A stretch of 64,000 nt of DNA from UBA11891 sp965658355 (GTDB taxonomy: Bacteria > Bacteroidota > Bacteroidia > Flavobacteriales > Flavobacteriaceae), in assembly GCA_965658355.1 (NCBI GenBank), contig CBFHRX010000002.1:39094-103093 (forward strand), in the 5' to 3' direction. The position numbers and the translations under genes were made by a program. The notes beneath the pieces were generated by a model. The model was not told the origin of the DNA, ran no database searches, and was given only the letters and a program-made list of their open reading frames with translations. Numbering within the stretch: position 1 is the first letter of the stretch; every line of letters starts with the position of its first letter. Below are positions 1 to 8,745 of this stretch, piece after piece.

Positions 1-306
1 TGGCCCCCCAATGGGGTTTATCTTGTCAACAGTCAAATTGATAATCAAGAATATTGGGGGATGATGAATATTGGCAATCGACCGACCGTCTCTGGTAGCA
101 CAACTCGTATCGAAGTCCATTTTTTTGAACTCAATAAAGACTTGTACCACCAGAAATTAAGCCTGAATATCTATTTAAAAATCAGAGAGGAAAGGAAGTT
201 TGACTCCCTTCCTAAATTAAAGGAGCAGCTGACCAAGGACCAAGCACTTTGCCAGCAGACTATACCTCAAATTACTGAAGGAACTGCTACCTTTACAAAA
301 AAATAA
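1..306 (+). CDS. ribF: Riboflavin kinase/FAD synthetase, C-terminal part (truncated by window edge)
   Basis: The frame is open from the first base and has no start in the window, so only about the last 101 residues are seen. They form the riboflavin kinase half of the bifunctional enzyme that phosphorylates riboflavin to FMN; the missing N-terminal half would adenylate FMN to FAD. Visible family signatures are GMMNIGNRPTV, in the loop that binds flavin and nucleotide, and EVHFF, followed by the usual helical end (IREERKF, LKEQLTKD). It ends three bases before serS and heads a packed forward gene chain. Identification is strong for a fragment of this size. Confidence 0.9.
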   Translation, partial: WPPNGVYLVNSQIDNQEYWGMMNIGNRPTVSGSTTRIEVHFFELNKDLYHQKLSLNIYLKIREERKFDSLPKLKEQLTKDQALCQQTIPQITEGTATFTKK

Positions 307-309
307 TCC

Positions 310-1584
310 ATGTTATCCTTATCTTTTGTTCGCGACCATAAAGAAGCTGTCCTGGAGGGCTTAAAAAAAAGAGGTTTTAAAGAATTTGAATTCATTGACC
401 GTTTGATTGCCCTTGATCAGGAACGCAGAAAAACCCAAGCGAGTTTAGATCAAAAACTAGCCGCTGCCAATCAAAAAGCAAAAGAAATTGGAGCCCTATA
501 CAAAAACGGCAAAGCCGAGGAAGCCAACCAGCTTAAAGAAGAAACGACGAGTCTAAAAGCGGAAACCAAAAAAACACAAGAAGAGCTCCAAAAAATAGAA
601 TCTGATCTGCTAGAAATAAGAACCAAGATCCCAAATATCCCCCATGAAAGTGTTCCCGCAGGCAACACAGAAGAGGACAATGAAGAAATCTTTCGAACAG
701 GGGCCGTTCCGAAACTCCATAGCAAAGCCCTTCCCCACTGGGAGCTAGCCGCTGCCTACGATATTATTGACTTTGAGATGGGAAGCAAAATAACCGCTGC
801 TGGATTTCCTGTATACAAAGGACAAGGGGCACGATTGCAAAGAGCTCTGATCAATTTTTTCCTTGATTTCAACACCCAAGCAGGGTATAAAGAGATACAA
901 GTCCCGCATCTTGTCAATGAAGAATCGGGCTTCGGAACAGGCCAACTCCCCGATAAGGAAGGACAAATGTACCACGTACAAAATGACAATCTCTACTTGA
1001 TTCCAACGGCGGAAGTTCCACTCACCAATATCTACCGGAATGTATTGCTCCAGGAAGCAGAATTACCCATTGCCTTAACCGGCTATACCCCCTGTTTTAG
1101 AAGAGAGGCCGGAAGCTATGGCGCTCATGTTCGAGGACTCAACCGCTTGCATCAATTCGACAAAGTAGAAATTGTCCGTGTTGAGACGCCAGAAAATTCC
1201 ATGGCAGCACTTGACATGATGGTCGAGCATGTCAAAAATCTTTTAGAGGCTCTAGAACTCCCCTACCGGATTTTGCGCCTTTGTGGTGGAGACTTAGGTT
1301 TTACCGCTACCCTAACCTATGATTTTGAAGTATTTTCAACCGCTCAAGACCGTTGGTTGGAAATAAGCTCTGTGTCAAACTTCAATAGCTTCCAAGCAGA
1401 ACGTCTGCAGTTGCGCTACAAAAACAAAGAAGGCAAAAAACAAAGTGTACACACCCTTAATGGCAGCTCACTAGCACTTCCGCGTGTGCTGGCTGGACTG
1501 CTTGAAAACTGTCAAAAACCAGACGGGATTCACATCCCAAAAGCATTAGTCCCATATTGTGGCTTTGAAAAAATTACACCCTAA
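310..1584 (+). CDS. serS: Seryl-tRNA synthetase
   Basis: 424 residues, the normal length for a bacterial class II SerRS, which charges tRNA-Ser (and tRNA-Sec where present) with serine in the cytoplasm. Residues 1-110 form the charged N-terminal coiled-coil arm that grips the long variable arm of tRNA-Ser. The catalytic core has the motif 2 loop FRREAGSYG, the serine/adenylate segment TAEVPLTN and motif 3 NGSSLALPRVLAGLLEN. Motif 3 reads SSLALPR where many bacteria have SGLAVGR; I recall this as the usual Bacteroidota form. The stop codon shares its last base with the start of the next gene, which suggests translational coupling. Confidence 0.97.
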   Translation: MLSLSFVRDHKEAVLEGLKKRGFKEFEFIDRLIALDQERRKTQASLDQKLAAANQKAKEIGALYKNGKAEEANQLKEETTSLKAETKKTQEELQKIESDLLEIRTKIPNIPHESVPAGNTEEDNEEIFRTGAVPKLHSKALPHWELAAAYDIIDFEMGSKITAAGFPVYKGQGARLQRALINFFLDFNTQAGYKEIQVPHLVNEESGFGTGQLPDKEGQMYHVQNDNLYLIPTAEVPLTNIYRNVLLQEAELPIALTGYTPCFRREAGSYGAHVRGLNRLHQFDKVEIVRVETPENSMAALDMMVEHVKNLLEALELPYRILRLCGGDLGFTATLTYDFEVFSTAQDRWLEISSVSNFNSFQAERLQLRYKNKEGKKQSVHTLNGSSLALPRVLAGLLENCQKPDGIHIPKALVPYCGFEKITP

Positions 1585-1898
1585 TGGTGATCTACAATGT
1601 AACCGTCAGTTTGGCTCCTGAAATTGAAAAAGAATGGCTCAAATGGATTGAAGAAGAGCATATCCCTGATATGTTGGGTACTGAAAAATTCGAAAAAGCA
1701 CAACTGGTGAAAATCTACGACGACAAGCAAGCGGCCACAGGGAGCTATGCTGTACAGTACTACGCGAAAAGCCCTCAATTACTCAACGCCTATTTAACAG
1801 AAGATGCAGCCCGACTTCGAAAAAAGACCGCTGATCAATTTGGCGACAAGCTTCTTTCGTTTCGAACTTTCTTGAATGTAGTATCCGAACACTCATGA
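1584..1898 (+). CDS. DUF4286 family small protein
   Basis: A 104-residue soluble protein with no signal peptide or membrane segment. The pattern (MVIYNVTVSL at the start, EEHIPDM, later YAVQYY and FGDKLLSFRTFL) matches the DUF4286 family, which is common between serS and rsmA in Flavobacteria. Its ferredoxin-like dimeric alpha/beta-barrel character is inferred from the EEHIPDML motif, which resembles other small dimeric a/b-barrel proteins. No biochemical role is known to me. The start overlaps the serS stop by one base and the end overlaps rsmA by four (ATGA), so it is probably translated with both. Confidence 0.85.
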   Translation: MVIYNVTVSLAPEIEKEWLKWIEEEHIPDMLGTEKFEKAQLVKIYDDKQAATGSYAVQYYAKSPQLLNAYLTEDAARLRKKTADQFGDKLLSFRTFLNVVSEHS

Positions 1899-2680
1899 AA
1901 GCTGTTTCCCCCAAAAAGCACCTAGGGCAACACTTCTTGACAGCTCCAGATATTGCCCGTAGAATAGCCGAAACCCTCACGTTTGAAGACTATCAAAATG
2001 TACTTGAAATTGGCCCCGGCACCGGAGTGCTTACCCAATTTTTAATTCCAAAAACCAAACAGCTTCAAGTGGTGGAACTTGACAAAGAATCCATTGCGTA
2101 TCTCAACGTTCATTTTCCAAGTCTTGCTGGGAAAATTATCAATGCTGATATTTTAAAATTAGATATCAAAAAAATATATGGAAGTACACCCCTTGCTATT
2201 ATAGGAAACTTTCCCTACAATATCTCCACACAAATCGTTTTTAAAGTCTTGGATAATCGGCACCAAATTCCTTTTTTTTCAGGGATGTTTCAAAAAGAAG
2301 TAGCCGAACGTATATGCGAACCGCCAGGCAGTAAAAAATACGGTATCCTCTCTGTTCTTACTCAATTATTCTATGACGCAGCATACTGCTTTACAGTAAA
2401 GCCAGGAGTCTTTAATCCTCCCCCCAAAGTAGATTCGGGTGTGATACAACTCAAAAGAAAAAAAGTTTTTCAGTATGCTTGCGATGAAAAACTTTTATTT
2501 CGTGTGGTTAAAACCAGCTTTCAGCAGCGAAGAAAAACACTCCGTAATAGCTTAAAATCCTTTGGATTACCCCCTAATCTAACAGAAGATAGTATCTTTG
2601 ACTTGCGTCCTGAAAAATTAACAGGCAATGAGTTTATTGCGCTAACCCAAAAGATTGAAAATGGCCAATTTTCAAATTGA
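1895..2680 (+). CDS. rsmA: 16S rRNA adenine(1518/1519) dimethyltransferase
   Basis: 261 residues, the usual length of RsmA/KsgA, which dimethylates two adjacent adenines in the 3'-terminal helix of 16S rRNA late in 30S assembly; loss typically gives kasugamycin resistance. The N-terminus carries KKHLGQHFL. The SAM-binding motif I is EIGPGTGVLT, the acidic ribose contact is VVELDKE and the catalytic adenine-binding motif IV is NFPYNIS. A C-terminal helical cap follows with FQQRRKTLRNSL. It overlaps DUF4286 by four bases upstream and runs 20 bases into mgtE downstream, so the three genes look co-translated. Confidence 0.97.
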   Translation: MKAVSPKKHLGQHFLTAPDIARRIAETLTFEDYQNVLEIGPGTGVLTQFLIPKTKQLQVVELDKESIAYLNVHFPSLAGKIINADILKLDIKKIYGSTPLAIIGNFPYNISTQIVFKVLDNRHQIPFFSGMFQKEVAERICEPPGSKKYGILSVLTQLFYDAAYCFTVKPGVFNPPPKVDSGVIQLKRKKVFQYACDEKLLFRVVKTSFQQRRKTLRNSLKSFGLPPNLTEDSIFDLRPEKLTGNEFIALTQKIENGQFSN

Positions 2681-4019
2681 CAAAGCAAGACTTAAGGAAA
2701 TTCAATCGTTGATTGAAGCGCAAGAGAATACAAAACTTCAAAAACAGCTTCACAAACTCCACTATGCAGATATTGCAGAGATCATTCAAGAACTCTCCAA
2801 AGAAGAAGCACTTTTTATTGTCAAATTACTTGACAGCAACAAAACAGCTGATGCTCTTGCAGAACTAGACGAAGACATTCGAGAGGCTATCGTAGAGCAA
2901 CTCTCGGCAAAAGAGCTTGCCGGTGAAATTGAAGAATTAGATACCGATGACGCAGCCGATATAATTGCCGAACTCCCGGAATCAAGACAGGAGAAAGTAA
3001 TCAATGAACTGACTGATGAATCCCTGGCCAATGATTTAAGAGAGCTTCTCAACTATGATGAAAACACTGCGGGAGGTCTTATGGCCAAAGAACTGGTTAA
3101 AGTTCAAGAAGATCTCAGCGTTCTAAAATGTGTTAACGCAATGCGGGCACAAGCCGAAAATGTGACCCGAGTTCATTCCATCTATGTGGTCGATCAAAAA
3201 AACAAACTAAAGGGAAGACTTTCGCTTAAAGATTTGATCACGGCCAACTCTAGAGCCCTTGTCAAAGACATCTCTATTCCCAATGTAGATTATGTGACTG
3301 TGGACCAAGAGGGAGAAGAAGTCGCCAAAATAATGTCTAAATACGATTTAGAGGCAATCCCCGTAGTCAACAATAAAAAAGAATTACTCGGGCGAATTAC
3401 CATCGATGATATTGTAGATTTCATTAAAGAAGAAGCCGAAGAAGACTATCTATTAGCAGCAGGGGTGTCCGCCGATGTAGAAGCTGATGACACCATTTGG
3501 GATTTGAGCCGTGCGCGGCTACCATGGCTTTTTCTTGGCTTAATAGGAGGTCTTGGCAGCGTCTTTATTTTGCAGAATTTTGAACAGATTATGGCAGAGC
3601 CTCAACTGCGAAATCTTTTTTTCTACACCCCATTAATTGCAGCCATGGCAGGAAATGTTGGCGTCCAATCTTCGGCTATTATTGTGCAAGGTTTGGCCAA
3701 TGATGTTGTCAAAGGATCTTTATTTTCACGTTTGCTAAAAGAGGTAAGTCTTAGTCTAATTAACGGTTTGGTGTTGTCGCTTTTACTGATCCTATTTGGC
3801 CTTTTAATCAATCAAGACCTTCTTCTCAGCGTAACCATTTCGGCGGCGATGATGAGTGTAATCATTGTAGCGGCCTTAATAGGCACTTTCGTTCCTATTG
3901 TACTCGATAAAAATGGAATTGACCCTGCTATTGCCACAGGGCCCTTTATTACTACTTGCAATGATATTTTCGGTATTTACCTCTTCTTTTATATTGCTAA
4001 AGTTATCCTACACTTCTAA
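2661..4019 (+). CDS. mgtE: Magnesium transporter MgtE
   Basis: A Mg2+ channel of the inner membrane. I use the ATG at 2661 (MANFQIDK, 452 residues); an in-frame TTG lies two codons upstream. Residues 1-130 are the MgtE N-domain of acidic helical repeats (EELDTDDAADIIAELPE). Residues about 135-255 are a CBS pair that senses Mg2+ (TRVHSIYVVD, LEAIPVV). The C-terminal 170 residues hold five membrane segments, with the family signatures MAGNVGVQSS and GPFITTCNDIFG lining the pore. The start lies 20 bases inside rsmA. Regulation is probably post-translational, by Mg2+ binding to the cytoplasmic domains. Confidence 0.95.
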   Translation: MANFQIDKARLKEIQSLIEAQENTKLQKQLHKLHYADIAEIIQELSKEEALFIVKLLDSNKTADALAELDEDIREAIVEQLSAKELAGEIEELDTDDAADIIAELPESRQEKVINELTDESLANDLRELLNYDENTAGGLMAKELVKVQEDLSVLKCVNAMRAQAENVTRVHSIYVVDQKNKLKGRLSLKDLITANSRALVKDISIPNVDYVTVDQEGEEVAKIMSKYDLEAIPVVNNKKELLGRITIDDIVDFIKEEAEEDYLLAAGVSADVEADDTIWDLSRARLPWLFLGLIGGLGSVFILQNFEQIMAEPQLRNLFFYTPLIAAMAGNVGVQSSAIIVQGLANDVVKGSLFSRLLKEVSLSLINGLVLSLLLILFGLLINQDLLLSVTISAAMMSVIIVAALIGTFVPIVLDKNGIDPAIATGPFITTCNDIFGIYLFFYIAKVILHF

Positions 4020-4022
4020 CTC

Positions 4023-4967
4023 ATGAAAGTCCTCCACGTAGATGAAAACCACCCTGCTTTACTATCAGGGCTAGAGGCACTGGGTTATAGCAATACCCTT
4101 GCCTATCAAACAGCACTAGAGGAATTATGGCCGGAACTAGAGCAGTATAGCGGTCTTATCATTCGTTCGCGCTTTCCTATAGACAAAGGTTTTTTGGAGC
4201 AGGCCAAACAATTGAAATTCATTGGTCGTGTGGGAGCTGGAATGGAAAATATAGACTCCGGCTTTGCTGCAAAAAAGGGAATCACCGTCTTTGCGGCTCC
4301 TGAAGGAAATCAAAATGCAGTTGGCGAACACAGCCTAGGCCTTTTACTGGCATTATTGAATAAGCTTCGATTGGGGCATGCCTCGATACAGTCCGGAAAT
4401 TGGTTGCGAGAAGCCCATAGAGGCTATGAATTAAAGGGACAAACAGTAGGTATTGTAGGCTATGGATACATGGGGAAATCCTTTGCTGAAAAACTTCAAA
4501 GCATGGGAGTACGAGTGCTTTGCACGGATCTAAAACCTAATAAGGGCGATGCTTTTGCGCAACAAGTACCGCTAAAAGTTCTCCAGGAAGAGGCAAGCGT
4601 GATAAGCCTGCATACAGATTTAAATCCAACGACAAAACCCTTAGTGGATACTGCCTTTATAAAGGCCTTTAAAAACCCTTTTTGGCTGCTCAATACCGCT
4701 AGAGGAAGCGCCGTTAACACCGAAGCTTTGGTAAATGGACTTCAATCCGGGGCTGTTTTAGGAGCTGCTTTGGATGTCTTAGAATACGAATCGAGCTCAT
4801 TTCACTCTATTTTTAATTCTGATACTCGCCCTCCTGCCCTCGAATACCTCCTTACAGCTGACAATGTCATTCTAAGTCCTCATGTGGGGGGTTGGACGGT
4901 CGAAAGTCATGAACGTCTGGCCACAACTTTGGTAGAAAAAATTAAATATCACTTTCACAAAGACTAA
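4023..4967 (+). CDS. D-isomer-specific 2-hydroxyacid dehydrogenase (phosphoglycerate dehydrogenase-like)
   Basis: 314 residues, an NAD(P)-dependent reductase/dehydrogenase of 2-hydroxy/2-keto acids. The Rossmann fingerprint GIVGYGYMG sits near residue 145. The catalytic triad is present: Arg in NTARGS, Glu in LDVLEYE and His in SPHVGG, with the substrate-loop signature VGAGMENID. There is no C-terminal ACT domain, so it is the short type rather than a regulated full-length SerA. 3-phosphoglycerate is possible but the substrate cannot be fixed from sequence. It sits three bases from both neighbours in the forward chain. Confidence 0.88.
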   Translation: MKVLHVDENHPALLSGLEALGYSNTLAYQTALEELWPELEQYSGLIIRSRFPIDKGFLEQAKQLKFIGRVGAGMENIDSGFAAKKGITVFAAPEGNQNAVGEHSLGLLLALLNKLRLGHASIQSGNWLREAHRGYELKGQTVGIVGYGYMGKSFAEKLQSMGVRVLCTDLKPNKGDAFAQQVPLKVLQEEASVISLHTDLNPTTKPLVDTAFIKAFKNPFWLLNTARGSAVNTEALVNGLQSGAVLGAALDVLEYESSSFHSIFNSDTRPPALEYLLTADNVILSPHVGGWTVESHERLATTLVEKIKYHFHKD

Positions 4968-4970
4968 AAG

Positions 4971-5390
4971 ATGAAAAAAATACTAATCTTATGTACTGGC
5001 AACTCTTGTAGAAGTCAAATTGCTCATGGGATATTGGCACACAACACACAAGGAGTGGCAGAAATCTATTCCGCAGGAATTGAAACACATGGGGTAAACC
5101 CGAAAGCAATTGCGACACTTGATGAAATAGGAATCGATATTTCGAATCACAGTTCCAACTTGGTTGATGAATATTTTAATATCGATTTTGACTTTATCAT
5201 TACCGTCTGTGATCACGCGGCAGAAAACTGCCCTGTTTTTCCCTCCAAAACAGCCAAACGCCTGCATCATAACTTTACAGACCCAAGCAAACTTATTGGG
5301 ACAGAAGAGGAAATTAAAACCGCTTTTCGAAAAACAAGGGAGGAAATAGAAGCGTATTGTAACGCCTTTATCAAGGAGCAGTTGGGCTAA
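4971..5390 (+). CDS. Arsenate reductase-like low-molecular-weight phosphatase (ArsC, thioredoxin type)
   Basis: 139 residues with the low-molecular-weight tyrosine phosphatase fold. The P-loop CTGNSCR (Cys8, Arg14) is followed by a cysteine pair Cys80 and Cys87 in VCDHAAENC, the redox relay that distinguishes thioredoxin-coupled arsenate reductases from simple phosphatases. The family reduces arsenate to arsenite through successive Cys8, Cys80 and Cys87 disulfides. No arsR, arsB or acr3 lies nearby; it ends a housekeeping chain three bases after the dehydrogenase gene, so its real job may differ from arsenic resistance. Its last 20 bases overlap the converging aspartate kinase gene. Confidence 0.85.
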   Translation: MKKILILCTGNSCRSQIAHGILAHNTQGVAEIYSAGIETHGVNPKAIATLDEIGIDISNHSSNLVDEYFNIDFDFIITVCDHAAENCPVFPSKTAKRLHHNFTDPSKLIGTEEEIKTAFRKTREEIEAYCNAFIKEQLG

Positions 5391-6639
5391 GCGCTATAAA
5401 TTGAATCGTTTCTTGCGTCCGTTGCTCCAAAAGAATTTTCTTGCCGTTATTTTTGATGCGATCTATCGCATTCTGATCAAAATGACGAATGGTATACAAA
5501 CGAACATCATTATGTGCTGTTACCTTAAATGTAGATTCCAATTCTTTTAGCAGTTCTTCCAAACGATTGTATTTGTCTTGAATACAGACTGAAAAACTAA
5601 TCGCTGAATTCTGAATCAGCTCCACACGCATTTGATAGTGGTGCAAAAGCCCAAATACCTTGCTGATATTATCTTCTACTATAAAGGAAAAATCAAGAGA
5701 AGACAATCGCAACAACACCAATTCTTTTTTGAGTATAAAACAGGGGAGCTTGGGCACTAGAGTCTGTCCCTTAGACACTGCTGTTCCGGCATTCTCTGGA
5801 TTTAAAAAGGATTTGACATACAAAGGGATTTCTTTTCGTTGAAGGGGTTGTAATGTTTTAGGATGAATGACGGAAGCCCCATAAAAAGCAAGTTCTATGG
5901 CCTCTCGGTAAGAGATTTGGTGCAGTAATTGAGTATTGTCAAATACTCTAGGATCTGCATTTAGTACACCTGGAACATCTTTCCATATGGTAACAGATTC
6001 TGCACTTAAAGCATAGGCATATATGGCAGCGGTATAATCTGAACCTTCACGCCCTAGAGTGGTTGTAAAATTATTGGCATCACTCCCAATAAAACCTTGT
6101 GTCATGAAAACACCAGTCCCCTTCACTTGCTTTTGAATCTCCGTTTTTGTTTGTTCCCAATCCAAATCAGCACCCCGGTAATAGTCATTCGTTTTAATAG
6201 CTGTTCGGGCATCTAGCCATTGAACAGCAAGCCCATCAGCATTTAAGTAGGACGCGATAATAGTGGTGGATAGCAATTCACCAAAGCTCACTACTTGGTC
6301 ATACACAAAACTTCGACTGGGTGACTTATTGCTGTTTAAAAAAACTTTTAACTCTTCTATTAGGTCCAGGATCTGGTTTTTAACAGGACCTGCTTCGCTA
6401 CTAAAAAGAGAATTGATGATGTCAAAATGAAACGCTTGTATAGTCGTTAAATGCCCAGCTAAAGCTTCTTTATCATCAAAATAAGCAATCACAACCGCTT
6501 CTAATGCATTGGTCATTTTGCCCATAGCAGAAACGACTATCAGCGTGTTTTCGGCTCCTTGTTGTAGGAGTACCTTTTTTAGATTGCGAACGCCTTCAGC
6601 ATCTTTTACCGAGGCCCCTCCAAACTTAAATACTTTCAT
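5371..6639 (-). CDS. Aspartate kinase (monofunctional)
   Basis: 422 residues. It phosphorylates aspartate in the first step of lysine, threonine, methionine and diaminopimelate synthesis. The N-terminus MKVFKFGGASV is the ATP-binding lysine motif of the amino-acid kinase fold. LGREGSDYTA and the ADPRV segment are the nucleotide and aspartate site signatures. The last 130 residues look like an ACT regulatory region (LRLSSLDFSFIVED and HNDVRLYTIRH), so feedback control by an amino acid is likely, though which one is not readable. No homoserine dehydrogenase domain is fused. It follows the acetyltransferase gene by nine bases and converges on the ArsC-like gene. Confidence 0.93.
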   Translation of the reverse strand: MKVFKFGGASVKDAEGVRNLKKVLLQQGAENTLIVVSAMGKMTNALEAVVIAYFDDKEALAGHLTTIQAFHFDIINSLFSSEAGPVKNQILDLIEELKVFLNSNKSPSRSFVYDQVVSFGELLSTTIIASYLNADGLAVQWLDARTAIKTNDYYRGADLDWEQTKTEIQKQVKGTGVFMTQGFIGSDANNFTTTLGREGSDYTAAIYAYALSAESVTIWKDVPGVLNADPRVFDNTQLLHQISYREAIELAFYGASVIHPKTLQPLQRKEIPLYVKSFLNPENAGTAVSKGQTLVPKLPCFILKKELVLLRLSSLDFSFIVEDNISKVFGLLHHYQMRVELIQNSAISFSVCIQDKYNRLEELLKELESTFKVTAHNDVRLYTIRHFDQNAIDRIKNNGKKILLEQRTQETIQFIALSPTAP

Positions 6640-6648
6640 TTTGGGTCT

Positions 6649-7134
6649 TTATTTTCTTTTTCTTTTCCTATAATCTGCCATGGCTTCACGGTCCATTTGT
6701 ACTGTATTCCAATCCTCTAAAACAGTAGCACCACTATTTTTATAAAATTCTACAGCAGGGGTATTCCAATCCAATACAACCCATTCAATACGATTGACCT
6801 CAGAGGCGTATGCCTTTTCAATAAAAGAATGGTACAAGGCAGTTCCAATGCCTTTTCCTTTGTGTTCCTCAGTTACGATCAAGTCTTCTAGATGAAAAGT
6901 CGGCCCTTTCCAAGTAGAATAGCGTGGGTAATACAGTGCCATTCCAACTACGACATCCTCTAATTCTGCAACCAAACATTGGAACAAAGGGGTGCTTCCA
7001 AAACCGTGCAACTCGATATCCTTCTGTGTAACGATTACTGCCTCAGGCTCTTTTTCAAAAACGGCCAGCTCTTGAATCAACCTCAAAATAGCAGCTGCAT
7101 CTTCTTGGGTAGCCTCTCGAATGTGATAGTCCAT
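6649..7134 (-). CDS. GNAT N-acetyltransferase, spermidine/spermine acetyltransferase-like
   Basis: 161 residues of the GNAT fold. The acetyl-CoA pyrophosphate loop is EEHKGKGIGTALY (Q/RxxGxG/A type). Several stretches resemble the diamine/thialysine N-acetyltransferase (SSAT) group: FHLEDLIVTEEH, VVLDWNTPAVEFYKNSGA and an early FEKEPEAV. The likely reaction is acetylation of a primary amine on a small substrate such as a polyamine or amino acid, but GNAT substrates are hard to predict. It begins a two-gene unit with aspartate kinase, driven by a -7 box about 18 bases upstream. Confidence 0.85.
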   Translation of the reverse strand: MDYHIREATQEDAAAILRLIQELAVFEKEPEAVIVTQKDIELHGFGSTPLFQCLVAELEDVVVGMALYYPRYSTWKGPTFHLEDLIVTEEHKGKGIGTALYHSFIEKAYASEVNRIEWVVLDWNTPAVEFYKNSGATVLEDWNTVQMDREAMADYRKRKRK

Positions 7135-7151
7135 TTCTCTAAATTGATGCC

Positions 7152-7159
7152 CAAAAATA
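7152..7159 (-). promoter_or_regulatory. Bacteroidota -7 promoter element for the acetyltransferase/aspartate kinase unit
   Basis: On the reverse strand the bases read TATTTTTG, an exact match to the Bacteroidota -7 consensus TAnnTTTG. It leaves 17 bases to the ATG at 7134, so the mRNA leader would be about 10 bases. No convincing -33 TTG element at the usual distance is visible. Confidence 0.55.
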
Positions 7160-7226
7160 GCACAAACAAATTGTAAGCTGGCTTTTAGACATTGGATTCT
7201 AACATATTATAGAAGTGTCGTTAGAT

Positions 7227-8009
7227 TCATTTAAGGGCATCCAGCCATTCGAGAAAAATCGCTGAAAATTGTGTTGGATTTTCAGCATGTAAAAAGTGAC
7301 CCGCTTTGGGAACGTCCGCAATGGTATAGTTGGAAAAATGGTGCTGAATTAAAAGCGCGTCATGTGGAAGTATGTAAGAAGAGGTTTCACCTCTTAGGAA
7401 TAAGGTCGGCAAAGGACACTTAAAATCAAGCGGCAAGGCTTCCCCAATTGCTGGTCCTGCCTCTTTTAGTACCTCAATATTTACTCGCAAGCCCAATTTT
7501 TTCCCCGGGGTTACCCAATATACGTTTTTAAGTAAAAACTGTCGAAAAGCCCAATCTGGAACATGATGAGCTAAAACTTCCTCGGCCTCTTTTCGGGTAT
7601 TGAGCACATTAAAATCCAAGGCTGCCATCCCCTTTAAGATTGCCTGATGATGAGGGGGGTATTCTTTAGGAGCGATGTCTGCTACTACTAAACCCTTTAC
7701 TTTTTCAGGCTGCTGACAAGCCCAATACATCGCTGTTTTACCTCCCATAGAATGTCCCAAAACATAGCATTCATTCAAATTATGGTGGGTAGTATACCGC
7801 TGCAAATCGGCTGCATTTTCTTGGTAATTAAAGGTCTTGTCCCAAAAGCTACGGCCGTGGTTGCGATGATCGATTAAATGCACTCGAAACCCTTGCTCTG
7901 ACCATTGTCGTGCCAATGTTTTCCAATTGTCACCCATCCCCAAAAACCCATGAAGAATAAGAAGATCTTTTCCGCCAGTACCGATGATATTGGAGTGTAG
8001 AATTTCCAT
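7227..8009 (-). CDS. Alpha/beta-fold hydrolase, YbfF-like esterase
   Basis: 260 residues, cytoplasmic, with no signal peptide. The oxyanion-hole motif is LHGFLGMGDNW near residue 19. The nucleophile elbow is GHSMGG (Ser87), and the likely catalytic His is in KAGHFLHAENP near the C-terminus. IDHRNHGRS between strands is typical of the YbfF/BphD-type esterases. The family hydrolyses small acyl esters or thioesters, and the substrate is unknown here. Its ATG directly follows the pdxJ stop, so the two genes are surely co-transcribed; that pairing is common in Flavobacteria as I recall it, but gives no clear functional link. Confidence 0.88.
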   Translation of the reverse strand: MEILHSNIIGTGGKDLLILHGFLGMGDNWKTLARQWSEQGFRVHLIDHRNHGRSFWDKTFNYQENAADLQRYTTHHNLNECYVLGHSMGGKTAMYWACQQPEKVKGLVVADIAPKEYPPHHQAILKGMAALDFNVLNTRKEAEEVLAHHVPDWAFRQFLLKNVYWVTPGKKLGLRVNIEVLKEAGPAIGEALPLDFKCPLPTLFLRGETSSYILPHDALLIQHHFSNYTIADVPKAGHFLHAENPTQFSAIFLEWLDALK

Positions 8010-8723
8010 CTACGACAATTTTTTTAGGTAAGAGGCTAGTACGTTTTCAAAGCCCATATAAAGGGATTCACTTATCAAAGCATGCCCAATTGAGACCTCA
8101 AGCAAACCTTCTATATTTTGAGCGAAATAACCAATATTATCCAAACTTAAGTCGTGTCCTGCATTTAGTCCCAACCCGAGCTCATTTGCTTTTTTGGCTG
8201 CTGCTTTAAAAGGAGCAATTGCCTTTTTAGGATCAGTAGGATAACCAGCAGCATAAGCTTCGGTGTAAAGTTCTATTCGATCTGTTCCTATTTCAGCAGC
8301 CCCTACGACCATCTCCTCATCTGGATCCACAAAAATGGAGGTCCGGATACCCGCTTCTTTAAATTCACTGATGATATCCTGTAAGTGATCTTTATGGCTT
8401 ATGGTGTCCCATCCTGCATTAGAAGTAAGCGCATCAGGACCATCTGGCACCAATGTAACTTGATGAGGCTGCACCTCCAAAACTAAGTCTCTAAATTTGG
8501 GATTGGGATTGCCTTCAATATTAAACTCAGTGGTGATTAACTGTGGTAAAGAACGGGCATCAGAATAGCGAATATGCCGCTCATCGGGTCGTGGATGAAT
8601 GGTAATACCTTGAGCGCCCATTCGCTGCAAGTCAGCTGCCACTTGCATTAAATCGGGCACATTCCCACCCCTAGCGTTTCGAAGGGTGGCTATTTTGTTA
8701 ATATTGACACTCAGCTTTATCAT
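8010..8723 (-). CDS. pdxJ: Pyridoxine 5'-phosphate synthase
   Basis: 237 residues, standard length. PdxJ condenses 1-deoxy-xylulose 5-phosphate with 3-amino-2-oxopropyl phosphate to pyridoxine 5'-phosphate, the last ring-closing step of the DXP-dependent vitamin B6 route. Family signatures are LSVNINKIATLRNARGG at the N-terminus (the first beta strand with substrate Asn), TIHPRPDERHI, FNIEGNPN, VTLVPD and LNAGHDLSLDN. It is the first gene of a two-gene unit with the downstream hydrolase. The promoter -7 box lies 14 bases upstream, and the stop of a gene remnant falls inside that box. Confidence 0.97.
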   Translation of the reverse strand: MIKLSVNINKIATLRNARGGNVPDLMQVAADLQRMGAQGITIHPRPDERHIRYSDARSLPQLITTEFNIEGNPNPKFRDLVLEVQPHQVTLVPDGPDALTSNAGWDTISHKDHLQDIISEFKEAGIRTSIFVDPDEEMVVGAAEIGTDRIELYTEAYAAGYPTDPKKAIAPFKAAAKKANELGLGLNAGHDLSLDNIGYFAQNIEGLLEVSIGHALISESLYMGFENVLASYLKKLS

Positions 8724-8737
8724 AGCGCGATTTTTTT

Positions 8738-8745
8738 CAAAATTA
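8738..8745 (-). promoter_or_regulatory. Bacteroidota -7 promoter element for pdxJ
   Basis: Reverse-strand TAATTTTG is an exact TAnnTTTG match with 14 bases to the pdxJ ATG, predicting a leader of about 9 bases. The TAA at its start also serves as the stop of the upstream coding remnant. Confidence 0.55.

Noticed and set aside
2786..3052. Serine-rich reverse frame opposite mgtE
   Set aside because: Reflects the acidic Glu/Asp/Ala repeats of the MgtE N-domain read backwards.
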